Below are positions 38,601 through 51,150 of a stretch of DNA of 64,000 nt, in pieces (the first letter of the stretch is position 1; each line of letters opens with the position of its first letter). Below the pieces are notes generated by a model. The model worked only from the letters and a program-made list of their open reading frames with translations. It made no database searches and had not been told where the DNA came from. The stretch spans positions 868,001 to 932,000 of the forward strand of contig JANFOE010000192.1 in NCBI GenBank assembly GCA_025667525.1, read 5' to 3'. A program made the position numbers and the translations under genes. The DNA comes from Glebionis coronaria (taxonomy: Eukaryota > Streptophyta > Magnoliopsida > Asterales > Asteraceae).

Positions 38601-38981
38601 CTCGTCCTACGCGGTTTCTTTGACAAGGGGTTTTAGTTTTCCTTCTTTTACCATATTCTTGATATGTTTTTGCAGCTGAATACATTCATTCGTAGCGTGT
38701 CCCTTCTTCTCATGATATTCACAATATCTGTTGCCAATGCGCCTTTCTACCGGGGTGGTCATTGGCAATGGTCTTAGGAAGTTCGCACCTTCTGATATAA
38801 GGATTTCCCTCGGAGTTAACTAAAAGGGAATAAACCTGAGGTTACTGGCTCGCCCCTCTCTTTTATTTCCTTGGTAATCAAGACCTCCCGGCCTGCTTTG
38901 CCTGCTAGACCCTTTATTAGGCGCTTCGCGAGGTTTGTAACCATGGGCGTTTTATATGACTTCTGAGGCCGCTGATTCCCC
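38601..38981 (-). pseudogene. D gag C-terminal part with zinc-knuckle-like block
   Basis: Minus-strand reading shows RYCEYHEKKGHATNECIQLQ (about 38675-38740), the variant C-x-H-x-H-C nucleic-acid-binding block of Tat gag, followed by KHIKNMVKEGKLKPLVK. Other frames are broken. Confidence 0.65.
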
Positions 38982-39540
38982 CTATATGAATGATCTTACT
39001 CGCCGTAGTACTCCATCAAAAGTTTCTAGGGTTCTTTCATTCAACTTTTTTATTAGATCACTGTTGCATATACCTGCCATGAAGCAAGGTACTTTCAAGA
39101 TCTCTGGGAATTCTTTTATTTGAAGACATTCGCTCTTGAAATGTTCTAAAAAGTCCTCTAGGTATTTGCCCTGGTTCTGCTTGATTCTGGCGAGTGATAC
39201 AACACTCCTATCATGTCTTTTCTGTTGCACATAATTTCTCTTGAATGCTTTCCGCAACACTTCATACCCATTAATTGTTCATGGCGGAAGTCTATCAAAC
39301 CAGATCCGCGCGTTTCCTACAAGTGTAGAGTTGAACATATTGCACCATACAGGTTCGTGCCATTGCTCAATGCCTGCTTGGGATTCTAAGACCTTTAAGT
39401 GGTCTTCTGGATCTGAGGTGTCATCATACGTTTTTACGTTTGCTGGCATGCGGCACTTTCTTGTTCCGAGTAATACTGTATGCGTCTCGTGAAAGCATTT
39501 TTCCTGGCTCTTCTCCACGGTTGTGAGAAGCCTTGGTCAT
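38982..39540 (-). pseudogene. D gag core, left part
   Basis: Retrotransposon gag domain: MPANVKTYDDTSDPEDHLKV, WHEPVWCNMFNSTLVGNARI, WFDRLPP (TGA at 39279-39281), then RKAFKRNYVQQKRHDRSVVS, IKQNQGKYLEDFLEHFKSEC, PCFMAGICNSDLIKKLNERT. Very close in pattern to Asteraceae Tat gag. A frameshift near 39450 is implied. It is cut at its N-terminal side by solo LTR F (target GTCAT, 39536-39540). Confidence 0.85.
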
Positions 39541-40545
39541 TGATGAGATGGCATTTATACCATATATTATGCTTGTGTTTGTTACTTGTGTATTTTACGT
39601 ATGGATATCGTGAAAAAGACAAAAGATCACAAGAAACAAGGAAAAACGATCACGAGAAACGAAGCCGCATAATGAACCGGGCCCTAGTTATGATTTTCCA
39701 AGATAAAGTCCTTAAAGTATTGAAGATGTTCAAGAAAGATCCCTCATCAATGAATAAATGACACTTTATACCCTTGTATATTTATAATTACAAGTTTGGT
39801 CCCTAAAATTTGTTAAAATTACAAAAAGGTCCTTTAACTTTGAAGAATTTACAAGATTAGTCCCTCAAAAATATGGAATTGTCAATATTGGTCTTCCTCA
39901 ATGTCAAACGTACAAAGAAGACCTTCAAAATTCAAGAAAGTTCAAGATTGGTCCTTCAAATATCAAGAAATGTGCAAAACAAGTCCTTATAATCCTTTTG
40001 TAAAGTTTTTGTGGCAAATGTGTAAAACACAAAACTTCTATAACAAAGGAAATCTGTTTATGGGCTAAAAACACTTGGAATACATGTTTTGCCAAAGTAC
40101 AAGGACCAAAGGTATGCACTGGAACTTTCAAATACACAAACACGCGCCAAATAAACTCACCTCGCCTTTTTCGGATCAAACATAGTTACTATTCACCTTT
40201 ATGAACCCAGATTTACCTCACTTAAAACAAAGGGTTAAATAAAATTACCTTGACATACACTTGATTCATCGTCACATGAATTCATCCCATACTTCACATC
40301 ATACCTCCCATCACCATAGACCCCACCCCAATTCCCTTTCAACCAATCAACACACGATTTCCTCTCCAAGTTATCCTACATGGAAAAATCAACCACTCAC
40401 ATCAACTACATGGTCACAAAGGCATAAAAGAACGGTTTGGATCAATTTGGACAGCTCAACACCTCAAAACGACTCAAGAGCATTTCTGAGATTTTATAGC
40501 TAGGGTTTATGTATTTTCAGCTTTCTAGAATGGTCTTTAGACCTC

Positions 40546-40627
40546 TATATAAGGAGACCTCAACATGTGAGAGTCCCTTGTTCTAGTTTTTGCTTTCTCT
40601 CTTGTAATTTTATTTGAAATTAATAAA
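40546..40627 (+). promoter_or_regulatory. F first core promoter and poly(A) signal
   Basis: TATATAAG at 40546-40553 (CTCTATATAAGGAGACC), then a pyrimidine-rich start region, and AATAAA at 40622-40627. This is the usual U3-R arrangement about 1 kb into the LTR, which leaves about 2.9 kb of U5-like sequence. Confidence 0.6.
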
Positions 40628-41727
40628 AGTTAATATTTTCTAAGTTAGTGTAATTCCTTTTTGTTTTTTAAGGTATGTAAGGAGAAGCAAATTATGAGTT
40701 CCATTGACTGTTTTGAAAGCGTTTTTGTGGTTTGGTTATGCCACGTTTAGATTTGAAAAGGTTTTCAAGGTTGAAATTTTTCAAAATCTAGGTTTCTAAT
40801 TTGCTATTTTACTTGTGCTAACCCCATCCAAAAGTTATAAGCTCTTGCAAGCTTGTTTACACCAAGCTTGTGAAGGTTTATCAACCTTTGGTTGGATTGT
40901 TTGTTGCTTGTGTTGAAGTTCCAAGCCTTGAGGTTCAGCTGTTGAACCATCAGTCAAGACTACATACTCATTTCTTGTTCAAGTACCTTAGGTGTGTTCT
41001 AGTTGTTGAACTATACTCTAGGGAGCTTTGCTGACTTCCCCTAGGAAGTTGTCGGGAAGAGGTTCACTCATTCTACCCTTGACTCTCTTAAATTTTTGTT
41101 AAAAATCTGCTATGTTAAGTTGCTATGTGATTTTGTGTTATTGGGTTTGAGTTGGTAGTTTTATTGTTTAAACCTGTTAGTTGTCACCTAGTTGAGATAT
41201 TTGAAGCATAAAATCAATAGGTTATTTGGAAAATTAAAAAGTTTCTTTGAAAAGGCCTAAAACAAGTCTGTTTGGGAAATTTGGGATCAAAAGGCCTTGT
41301 GGCCTTGTGCCCTTGGTTCTTAGGGTTAGTTTTTACTCAACACATGTTTTTAAGTAAGGTTTGATAGCTGGTTAAGTTTCAAAAGATTTGGAAAGGTTTT
41401 GCAAGTTTTTCATAAAATCGGTTCTAAGTGTTCTTGATTTGGTCAAATACATCAAAAGCTGTCAAATCTTTGTTTGTTGGAATTAGAGGTTGTAACTTGG
41501 TGTGCTTGTAGTCTTGGTTGGTGTGAATCTCTACAATATTTGTTTGTGCAATTTGGTGGCTTATTGAGTGAGCTAGGGCTTATTTAAAGTCTCTGAGGTG
41601 GTCAATTGCATCAGCAAAGTGACCACCCTTGTTTTGTCTTGCATTTGTTTATCTAGTGCTTGCCTTGTTTATTTGTTGCTTGATACTTGTTCATTGGCTA
41701 CTTGTGGAAGTTTTTTCAGTATTTGTT

Positions 41728-42391
41728 GCTTATTTGCAAGGCTGATAAGCTAACTGGCTTATTGGCTTATATTTGCCAAAACAGAAGTCAAGTTAGCCAA
41801 CTGACTAGCTTGATTCAAGGGATTCATCCTTGAATCCTTCACAAAAAGGCTTAACACAAGCTCATAAACAAGTTCTGGAAGTTTGGTAAAATTTGGTGCA
41901 CTTTGAATTTTTGTCAAATAAGTTCATATTGGCTTATTTTTCAGTTCCGCTTATTGGTACATGCAGCAACTTGGCTTTTGTAAAAGATGTCATTTTTCTC
42001 AGCTTAATATCAATTCTGGAAGGTTTCAGCTTATTTGGTTTAGGTTTGACTAGAAAACCAACTTATTTGGCTTTTTTAGTTTGCTTATTTGCTTCTACAG
42101 CTTATTTCACTTGGCTTTTTGGGATTTTCTTGTTGATTATTCTTAGTTAAGATATTTGTGAGCTTTTGCAAAAAGAATCAGCTTTTGAAACCCTCTAGAA
42201 CTCAAACCCGGCTATTTTGTCTTTTAGTAAAAAAGTTCTTTTCATGTTTCTGGCTTATTACTTGGTCTTTTTCAGAATTTATTATTGCAAAAAGGTTTAG
42301 AATCTCATAAGAAGGTTGTGTGTTTAAGTAGAGCTTATGGCATCAGCTTATTGCTTAACGAGCTTATTGGCCCAATAACGATAAGCTTATT
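41728..42391 (+). repeat. Cluster of the heptamer GCTTATT
   Basis: At least 11 copies of GCTTATT on the plus strand in about 660 bases (first at 41728, last at 42385-42391), plus several near-matches (GCTTATA, ACTTATT). They are irregularly spaced, so this is not a simple tandem repeat. Confidence 0.7.
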
Positions 42392-42567
42392 GACTATTAA
42401 GCTGTGATAAACACATTTTCAGTTTTTGTGCCTTTAGACTTTTGTGTTTAAAATCAAATTTTGAGTATGTTAGCCTTAAAATGTGTGCAACTAACGGAAT
42501 TACATTAGTTTCATAACCAGGACTTGCAGGGACTAATATTGTCATATGTAAAGTCCAAGTCTCGGGC

Positions 42568-42645
42568 TATATAAACCCCTCCATACTTCCATGGAGGGGT
42601 GAGGCTTATCATTTTCCTTCTTGTCTTTCTCTCACTAGAATAAAC
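42568..42645 (+). promoter_or_regulatory. F second core promoter with 8-bp hairpin
   Basis: TATATAAA at 42568-42575 is followed at once by CCCCTCCA (42576-42583) and its perfect complement TGGAGGGG (42592-42599) around an 8-base loop. Then come a CT-rich tract and AATAAA near 42640. It resembles a complete second promoter/R unit 2 kb after the first. Confidence 0.55.
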
Positions 42646-43496
42646 ACACTTTTCTAGTAACTTGTATCTCTCTCTAAAATGGCTAAACACTTGTTTAATC
42701 CTCCCCGACCTCCGTATCTTTTACCTGTGTTATTAGTGAATCCATGATTAACAGAGTAAGACTGGGCTTTTTCAGAGCTTTTTGGACACTTTTTGGTTTT
42801 TGGCTGAAAAGCCCAATAATTTTGGATTGTTTTTTGTTTTAGCCCATTTGGGGGCCCAATAGGGGTATTTTGATAATTTCAACTTCATTTTCTGATTATT
42901 TAGGTTAAAATAAACTATTTTGCAAGTTTTTTGATGTTTTATAAATTTTTTATTTTTAATATTATTTTAATATTTAATTTTAGTTTTTAATTATTTTTAA
43001 TAGATTTAATAGGTTTAAAAATTTGGAAAAATACTTTTTAGTTTTATTAAGTTATTTTTTAGGTTTACAAGTAGAAAAATCTTTATTGGGATTTTTATTA
43101 ATTTATTTGACTTTTAGGGCTTTAATTAGCATTAAAAATTAAATATTAATTAATTAAAAGGTTAGAAAAAGTTTTGATCATTTGTAAATCTTAGTTAGAT
43201 TTTTGGGAATTTTTGAGAATTTTGGGGAATTTTTAGAGTAAATTTTTATTTTGTCTATTTTTACGGTTTTACGTTTTTCACGTCTTAAGCTTAACTTTCT
43301 CGTATCCGTCATTTTCTTCTTCCCTTTACTTTCTAAGCAATATTAATCCAAAATAATACAAGTTTTTCACACACAATCAACCTCCTTGGGAAACAAACTT
43401 ACAAAGGGTCATTAGTGTTTGATTTCCATTAATCATGACTTAATACTTACCGCTTTTACGCTCTTTTTCCTAAAAGACGTAATTTTACCACAATCA

Positions 43497-43957
43497 GTCA
43501 TCTGAGGAGTAACATTCACACATGCGCTTTGCAGGGTGGTTATCACTCGATCTTGATAGATTTCTTTCGGAGGATACTGTATTCTCTGCGCTCCTTTCCG
43601 TTCGTTCCCCTCTGATTTTTCCTGTGTCTGGCAACCAACGGGATGAGGGCTTGTAGATTATTAGCTACATATTCCACCATCGCGCGCCTCCGTAGCGATT
43701 ACTTCTTCGCTTTCTTCGGGGAGTATCCTTCTCTTTTGTTTATTAGGATGAGGCTGAGTTGACTCATGTTCTATGTTTCTTTCCTCAACAGTAGGTAGGG
43801 GAGTAGAGAATAGTACACCTGTTCCTCTGAAAGGTGGATTTGTTAATTCCCCACTGTTTGCCTCGCTGGCAGATCCAGGAGTAACATTCGCGGATGCAAT
43901 GTGACCCTCTACCATCGAGGATCTTCGATGGCCTTCGTTCATGCCATTTTCCGTCAT
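43497..43957 (-). pseudogene. D gag N-terminal part
   Basis: Open from ATG 43957 (MTENGMNEGHRRSSMVEGHI) to about 43661, a polar, Glu- and Pro-containing leader typical of the variable N-terminus of Tat gag. The rest of this piece to 43497 is read in a different frame and continues at 39540 once F is removed. It starts 20 bases after the PBS. Confidence 0.65.
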
Positions 43958-43976
43958 TGCTTAAAGCTTTAATGTA

Positions 43977-43996
43977 GGGTCCCACGGATGCCGCCA
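43977..43996 (-). other. D primer-binding site
   Basis: Minus strand TTGGCGGCATCCGTGGGACC lies three bases inside the 5' LTR. It matches the TGGCGCCG(T)C..GTGGG-type PBS common in Tat elements with a few changes, and fixes the minus orientation. I do not name the tRNA with certainty. Confidence 0.7.
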
Positions 43997-43999
43997 ACT

Positions 44000-44531
44000 T
44001 GTTGATACAAAAGTTGGATGGACCGAGCTTGACCCGAATTAGGCTTAATTAAAGGTCTTGTGGACTCCGGCTCTTGCACCAAGTGAAACTTGTTTAAAGA
44101 CCATGCGTAGTAAAACAGACACTTTTAGGCTTACTGTGGGTTTGTGACCCACGATTAGACTCCAGCGTGAGATTAAGTAATCGGTTTGAGTATATTAGGG
44201 TTTAGAGTCTTGCCCCGTACCTTTATGGAACCATGGGGTTCCTTTTATACTCGAGAGAGTCCAAGATGGGCTCCCTATTCTTGCGGCCTAAGGAAGAGAT
44301 AATGACCCAAAATAGATTGATCCTTATCGCATAACTGAGGTAAGTGTATATCCTCTTTCCTTAGGCGAATATAATCATAAGATAGATTATATTCTTGTCT
44401 AATCTTGTCACAGCGCGACGAGGGCACGGTTAAGCAATGAACCGTATGTGCGACAGCGACTTACCGGACCTCCTGGGTTGTGCGCACATCGCATAAATAT
44501 TAATCCATTCCTGATGGATACGGGTAGTACC
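44000..44531 (-). repeat. D 5' LTR, main part (532 of 576 bp)
   Basis: Begins TGTTGATACAAAAGTTGG and is homologous to 18329-18860. A minus-strand TATAAAAGG box is at 44241-44249. Interrupted after GTACC (44527-44531) by element G. Confidence 0.88.
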
Positions 44532-47500
44532 TGTGACAATCCGTTAGTTTATGGTTGATATTTTATTCTCAATATTATTTGAAAACAATTTACAATATGA
44601 ACTCACATATTTTTGGGAAGAAATTTGGATTTACGTCTTGAAGTAGCATCGACTACGTTTAAACCGGAGGATTCAACGTTACGTGCTTACGTTTACGTAC
44701 ACCGTCTTTGGTGACAGTCCGACATTTTAGAAAATAAATTTGTCCATGAATATTATTTTGGAGCTTTAAATTTGTGTTGGTTCATAAACTCACAAATTTA
44801 CGAGAAGAGATTAGGACTTACGATTTTATTTTAACGTCCTTTACGACTAAACCGAAAACCTTAGGATTACGTATTTACGTTTTTGAACTCCGTTTTTGAT
44901 GAGACAATTTTTATTGGATTCGTTTTGTGACGGTGATTCATAATTTATAAAAACGTTTTTCGTAAAACGACCCGAGGGCACGCAAATCGAGGAAACTAGA
45001 ATCGAGGAATACCCGTAAATAAATGGGATGAGACAAGTGGGACACTTGTCCCACCCCACTCCCAAAACCGGCCTAAGTTGCTAACTTAGCACCATGAGGT
45101 GTCAAGTGTAAGCTAACAAGCTTCACACTTGTCCTAAGTAGCTTACATCTTAAGCCTTACCAACAACAAAACCATCAAACCCTTTTCATTCTACCATTTC
45201 ACCATGCAAAAACTACTCCTCTCTCTCTTGGACTCCATTTTTGCCGTCCCAAATACTCCACAAAAACACCATCACTTGATCAAATTAACCATGAAATCTC
45301 TTGTTATTTACATACATATTGAAGCCCTTTCAAAACCCTATTGATTGGTGGTACTTATAACATCCATGGAGGAGTTTTCATGGTGTCATGAGGCTGATTT
45401 TCCACAAGGAGTTGATGAAGATTGGAGTTCTTGAAGATGGTCATGATTATTCACAAGTTTCTCCAACAAAAATCATGTCCAAATCATAACCTACATCAAG
45501 TTGGTGGTATAAAGATTGTCCTCCTCATCTTCTTATTATTTTGATTATGTAAACATGTATTTTATTTCCTATTGTATATATTTATGATGATTATATGATG
45601 ATAAAAATGTTACGTGGGGATTTGTTGTTGATAATCATGATTAAAAAGGTGAAAAACCATATGAAACAAGGTTAAAATCTTGATTAATTTGCATAGCTGT
45701 ATAAAACAGTAAAGAACCAAGTGGTAAACTGATAATATGATGAAGTAGAACCCATTTACAGTAAGCTATGGGTCTTGTACACATGTGAGAGTTGGCCATG
45801 CAATGGAATCAAAGTAATGAGTGAGATATGATCAAAACAAGTTTAGGGTATAAATCTGAAGTTACTGTTTTGGACGATTTTTAAAAAATACTTAAAGGAT
45901 GATTCAACAGTAGCTATAGAAGAGTTAAATGTAGCACATATCATGTAGTTTATGTGATAAAAATTTGAGCTTCTATCTCCATATAGAACTCAAGATATGG
46001 CAGTTTTGGTGAAAGTGAAGTTAAAAATCAGATTTTGGAAATTAAAGAATAATACTATTATATAAGCACTCAAATTATAATGTATAAAATGTAAAAGTAA
46101 AACCCACTAACTTATAAAACTTATTTATATAAATATGTAAAAGGGTAAATGGATGAATAACTTATATAAATAGTAGTGAAATAATACTTATAAGTTATAA
46201 AACTATAAACTTGATTTTTACGACTTTTTCGGCTATCGCCTTAAAAATAACGTTTTTGTTAAATAAAACTTAGATGGTTGGACCCGTCTAATGAAAACTT
46301 TATAAAAGTTATATACTGATGTATAGACATGTATAACAAGTAAAAACCGATAAAAACCCGAACTATAGGACAAACGGACATTAACGAGCTAAGTAAACAC
46401 ATTGGGCTAATAATTGGACTAAATAAGATAAACACCCATAAAAAGAACTTATTGGGCTTAACCCATTTGGGCCCAACTTGAAAGTGTATGTACTGATAAT
46501 ATAAGTACAAAATGGATTAAAATAAGTTAAATAACTTATAAGAAGCTTATTGGACTTAAAACACGTAAAGGGGTAAAACTAGTAAACTAGTATAGAAGCT
46601 ATCGACATATAACACTAAAATGAGTAAACGAGAATATGTAAACCCACTTGATCATCATATATATATAATCATCATATGTATACATAATTGTTATTTTTAT
46701 AAAGTCATTGGACAAACGTCTAAGACCGATTATTATTTGTCTAGGTTTCCGTGATTGAAGCACGTACCGTACGTCCGAATTGCCGATAACCCGCCTTCCC
46801 ATATCAACGTGAGTTCATAGCCTCGCACTCTTTTAAATGTTTTATAAATGCTTTATAAACCCGCGAGGGAGATAACATGTTAGTTTTTATAAAATTTTGG
46901 ACACCATTTGTCCCGATTGTTTGTTTATTGATTTTGGACCCGAATGATTGAATGACCCGATTGTATGACCCGATAAATGATTAATGGACCCGATAGATGA
47001 AATTAAATGGATTATTAAAGTTAGGTTATGTCACTAAAAGTCCCATTAGCATGAATTGTGAACTACCGGGAGTTGGTAGACGCTTATGCATTTAATAGTA
47101 CTATTTGGGGACGATCACCCCAGTTCGCGCCTTGACGGTTGATCCCCGTCGTGCCACATTGATTGGTAAGCGAATTAATGTATGAGAAGATTTCCAATAG
47201 CGTGACCTTTGTGAAGACACGCTACTTTAGATGGGCAAAATTTGTATCGGGTTAGCTACCCGTTGTTGGTTTAGTAAGGTAACAATGTCATGCGGCTTGT
47301 AATAATCCAAAATTAACGAAATACTAATAGACGCTCCGAATTACGATGTATTGCCTGACTAGCAATTCAGGGTCATACTATTGATATTATGTTTGTATTT
47401 TGGTTTTCATGACCATATTCATATAACGGTATTTATTTGATTTTATACAACGTCATAAGACGTATTGTATGATGTTTTTACGACATTGGCTCGTATACTA

Positions 47501-47967
47501 ATTTTTAAGGCAAACGCCTATATTATGATTTTCGATAAGGATTTGTATAAAATGATTTTGGCTATTTTACGGCCTATTACAACGATTTGTACGAATTGAT
47601 TTTTGGTACTAATTTTATACCAAAGTTATATTGATGGAATTTATTAAACTCTATGAATTCACTCGGCGTTATCGCTGACCTTTTCTTTTAACATGTTTTA
47701 TCTCAGGTACTTGAAGGTAATTCTCGGGAAGACAACAAGAATTCATGGCCCGCACTTAAACAATATTTTTCCATTCAAATACTTTGTAAAACTTTGTATG
47801 AATTAATATGACTTGGGACCGATGTAACTTTGATATTATTGAATGGAAATGCTTTATAAATAAACGACGCGATTTTTATGCGTTGTCTATGATGTGAGTA
47901 ATGTGCTATCCCGTAACACCAACTAGTCTTCCGCTGTACTGAGTTGTATAAATTTGGGGGTGTTACA
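44532..47967 (+). repeat. G 5' LTR
   Basis: TGTGACAATCCG...GGGGGTGTTACA. The end is the same as the inverted start of solo LTR C. It contains short frames repeated identically in the 3' LTR; none has protein content I recognise. Confidence 0.93.
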
Positions 47968-47970
47968 GTT

Positions 47971-47983
47971 TGGTACCAGAGCT
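47971..47983 (+). other. G primer-binding site
   Basis: TGGTACCAGAGCT three bases after the LTR. It is the initiator-Met type PBS with one change (TGGTATCAGAGC). Confidence 0.85.
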
Positions 47984-50579
47984 CTCGTTATAGAGAACGA
48001 AAGATTTTTAAAACCAAAGGTTTTGAATAAAACATTTCAAAATCTTTTTACTAAAAACATTTTTCTAAAAATGTCTAAAAATCTTTTGACTATAACGGTG
48101 CCGAAGAATTCCCGAGTTACCGACAAGGCCAAGACTGAGAAGTGTTATTTTAATATATATATAACTTAGTTTATATATATATGATGTAATTTTATTACAT
48201 GATTGTTTGATGATTATTTTGATTTTTATACGAGGTATTTGTACGACGTAGATTGTCACAAGTAACCCTAACTTCCCTAGTAAATTAATCGAAGCTATTC
48301 TCGTAAGAATTCTAGCTATCCTAGATCTAAACCAAGTTGTGGATATTTATGATCCCAACAAATGGTTGATATTCGTAGAGATGTAGATATTAGTTGATTG
48401 CGATATTGAAAAAGGATTGGCGAGATTAAATCTGATATCGATGTCATGACGATCTTTTCTTATAGAGTGGAGTTTTACAAAACGTTACCACCTGGAAAGA
48501 TGTCATCTCATTCGTTGTCACCTAATTCTTAAATTTGAAATCGAAAGGGTGAATGTTGCACTTGAGGCTGTTATTGGAACCATTACCCAAAAGCCTCATG
48601 CCACTAATACCTTTCCGAGAAGTCTAGTTGAATGATCAAGTCATTTCATATTAATGACTCATTTGATAATTGTTGTTGTAAGAGCTATAGGATTGGAAAC
48701 TAAGTGTTGATTATATTGAGCTTTCATTGCCCTATTAAGGTCTAAGAATAAGATTGAAAGTATTGGAATATGAGGTAGGATATCGAATTGAGTATAAAAT
48801 TGATTGAAACTTGAAATTAACTTGTATGGGATAATAAATTGTTAAGAGGAAGTCGTTAAGTTTTGTGATTGAATTATAAGGATTTAATTGATTCATAGTT
48901 TGTGTTAAGGGTTGTTCCTATGCCATTGTCCACTAATGAGGATGCCCAGGTGTCCAGGAAATAAATTGAAGAAATCTTCTTCTGAATTGGGGCCGATGGA
49001 TCTTCCGGGACATGTGGAACACCTAATGACTCTTGTAGATTAGTATTCATTGTGGTATCTTTTAATAATAATCCCTAACTTAACTGTGACATCAGTTGGT
49101 AGGATGAGTTCTGAGAATTGTATGACATAGTGACGCGTAATGTGTTACGGTACAATTTGACTTGTTTGTGATTAATGAAAAGATTACCTTTGATTGCTAA
49201 ATTCTACATGTATCGATGTTATCTATCTTTTATTTGCTTCATCCTAATGTTCACATTAGTGATGTAACCATTGAAAGAGTACTCATCTTGACTTGAGTTA
49301 CGTTGTGGATTATTCTCTTTGTATTCCTGAGTGCCATCGAAGTCATGAACCTCATGAATGTTTGGCTAAGCTCATTTCCTATGATATCGTAGTTAATTCT
49401 TGGTGAACAAGCTTTCATCACTCCTTTGCAGATCGCTCATTGTTTTTATAAAGATAAAACAGTATTCCTTGAGAAAAATTGAATTTTCATCACTAAAAGG
49501 ATTACTCAAAGTAAGATTTGTAAGTGATTGTTATCGAAATGAGGTTGTTTATAAAACACTTTGAAAAACCTAATTGTTTTCATAACAAAGAAAATCATTG
49601 TAAATTTATTTTTGATTCTTATACAAGAATTAAGCATGAAAATGTTTTTATTATAAACATGATGATAAAAAATTTGACGAACTGAGTATTGCATCGTTAA
49701 TCTTGAAATTGTATATAGTTGCGCGCCTACATACAATTTGGAATGGACTATGCAAGGCTGATTAGTAGTCACCATAAAACTAATGAATAAACACTACACT
49801 TTCTTTGAGGATTGTGAAAGATTAAAATTTTAATGAGATCTGCAAGAAGTGAAAAATAAGGACATAGTGTAAGGGACACCTACATATGCGCCTGTAGCAT
49901 CTATTCTTCTGAGTTGAACTTACTCATCTGTGGAAATTGTCTTATTTGACAATTGATATTTCGTTCTTGTCCGATTCTCCCGTAGTGAGATTCTTAGGAA
50001 AAGTATCTGATTATCGAGTGTTGATACCCGATTGGATGTATCGACGTTCCTATCATTCTTTTGATTTGATTTCATTTGAATGACCTGGGTAACGATCCGA
50101 GGAGCTTTCGAATGCGTACTCGAATCATGAAAACATGGGATATATTCATATTCGTTAAGTGTTTTCGTCTGTATCTGATTTGAAATTCTCTCGCGTAAAT
50201 TATGAGTTGACCTTACTCTTTTGATAGTAGTTGTGTCTCCAGATATCCTTGAATTTGTGAAGGATTATGAGTTATTATTAGTCTTTTGAGAAGTTCACAT
50301 CTTATCGACGGCAATGAAACTGGAAGGTTGATAGTGCCAGTAGAATGGATTGATTGATTATGACATGACGACATTGTCTTAATTGATGGGAACTCGAATT
50401 GAATTCCCCTAAAAAGATAAGATGTTGATTATCAAAAGTGAACTAAATAATTCTTGACGGATGATCGTATCCTGTATTTAGACTTGAGATTATATTGTGA
50501 TTGGTTGTGAACTAGCTATAGATTTTGTAATCTAGAAAGAACCTAGTATGTATTTATTAAAAGATGTTTATCTTATCTG
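47984..50579 (+). pseudogene. G leader and decayed gag-protease region
   Basis: By position this is the leader, gag and protease of G, but stops occur every few dozen codons in all plus frames and I cannot recognise a zinc knuckle or a DTGA motif. The first 150 bases (CCGAAGAATTCCCGAGTTAC) look like a typical leader with an early gag start. Confidence 0.45.
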
Positions 50580-51150
50580 AAACTTTAGGAGGTATTTGTT
50601 GGTGAACTACCTAGACTTTCGCCACTAAGGCAAGTTGAATTTGGTATTGGTTATATTACCGGTGCACTGTACGTCAGCACCATCTGAATTTAAGGAATTA
50701 CCGTACAACTGAGAAAGTTGTCGGAGAAAGATTTTATTATACCAAGCCTGTCATCCTGAAGAGCTATGGTGTTATCTTTCCTTATATTTATAGATTACTG
50801 TGACTGAGTAAATTGACAATCGAAGACGATATCCATAACTCGAAATGGAAGATTTGTTCGATCATTTACAAGGTTCTAGCTTTGTTTATAAGATTTGATC
50901 CATAGCATGGTTATCATCAACTTCGCATCTGCGAAAGAGATTATATATTCCAATCACTACATCCGGTACTTGTAATGAACATTATGAGTTTCACGTGATG
51001 TCGTATGGATTGATCAATGCACATGTAGTATTCATAAATTTGGTGAATCACGTGTGTGGGCTGTAAATTGATAAATTCATGCTCGTGATCATTAAGGACT
51101 ATTTGTTTGTATATAAGAATAAGGATGAGTTAATAATTATTAATAAGAAT
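50580..51150 (+). pseudogene. G reverse transcriptase remnant
   Basis: Plus-strand frames, patched over several shifts, give LPRLSPLRQVEFG (entry block), SEKDFIIPSLSS, HGYHQLRICERDY (50935 region), EHYEFHVMSYGLINAHVVFI and then FMLVIIKDYLFVYKNKDE. The catalytic aspartates (FIDD in relatives) read IKDY, and MPFGLTNAP has become MSYGLINAH. Both are lethal for an RT. Order and orientation agree with the PBS. Confidence 0.75.

Larger units (their letters stand above)
39541..43496 (+). mobile_element. F: solo LTR, 3956 bp
   Basis: TGATGAGATGG...CCACAATCA with a perfect GTCAT duplicate (39536-39540, 43497-43501). No interior and no second LTR. It is the same family as A (inverted) and I (inverted, U5 side). 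The TATA box plus downstream AATAAA read on the plus strand and orient it. It contains 'gap'-like poor-complexity text and no supported reading frame. It splits the D gag. Confidence 0.87.

Noticed and set aside
18329..44531. D as two unrelated solo LTRs
   Set aside because: PBS, polypurine tract, full Tat domain order and equal 576-bp LTR lengths tie both ends to one element.
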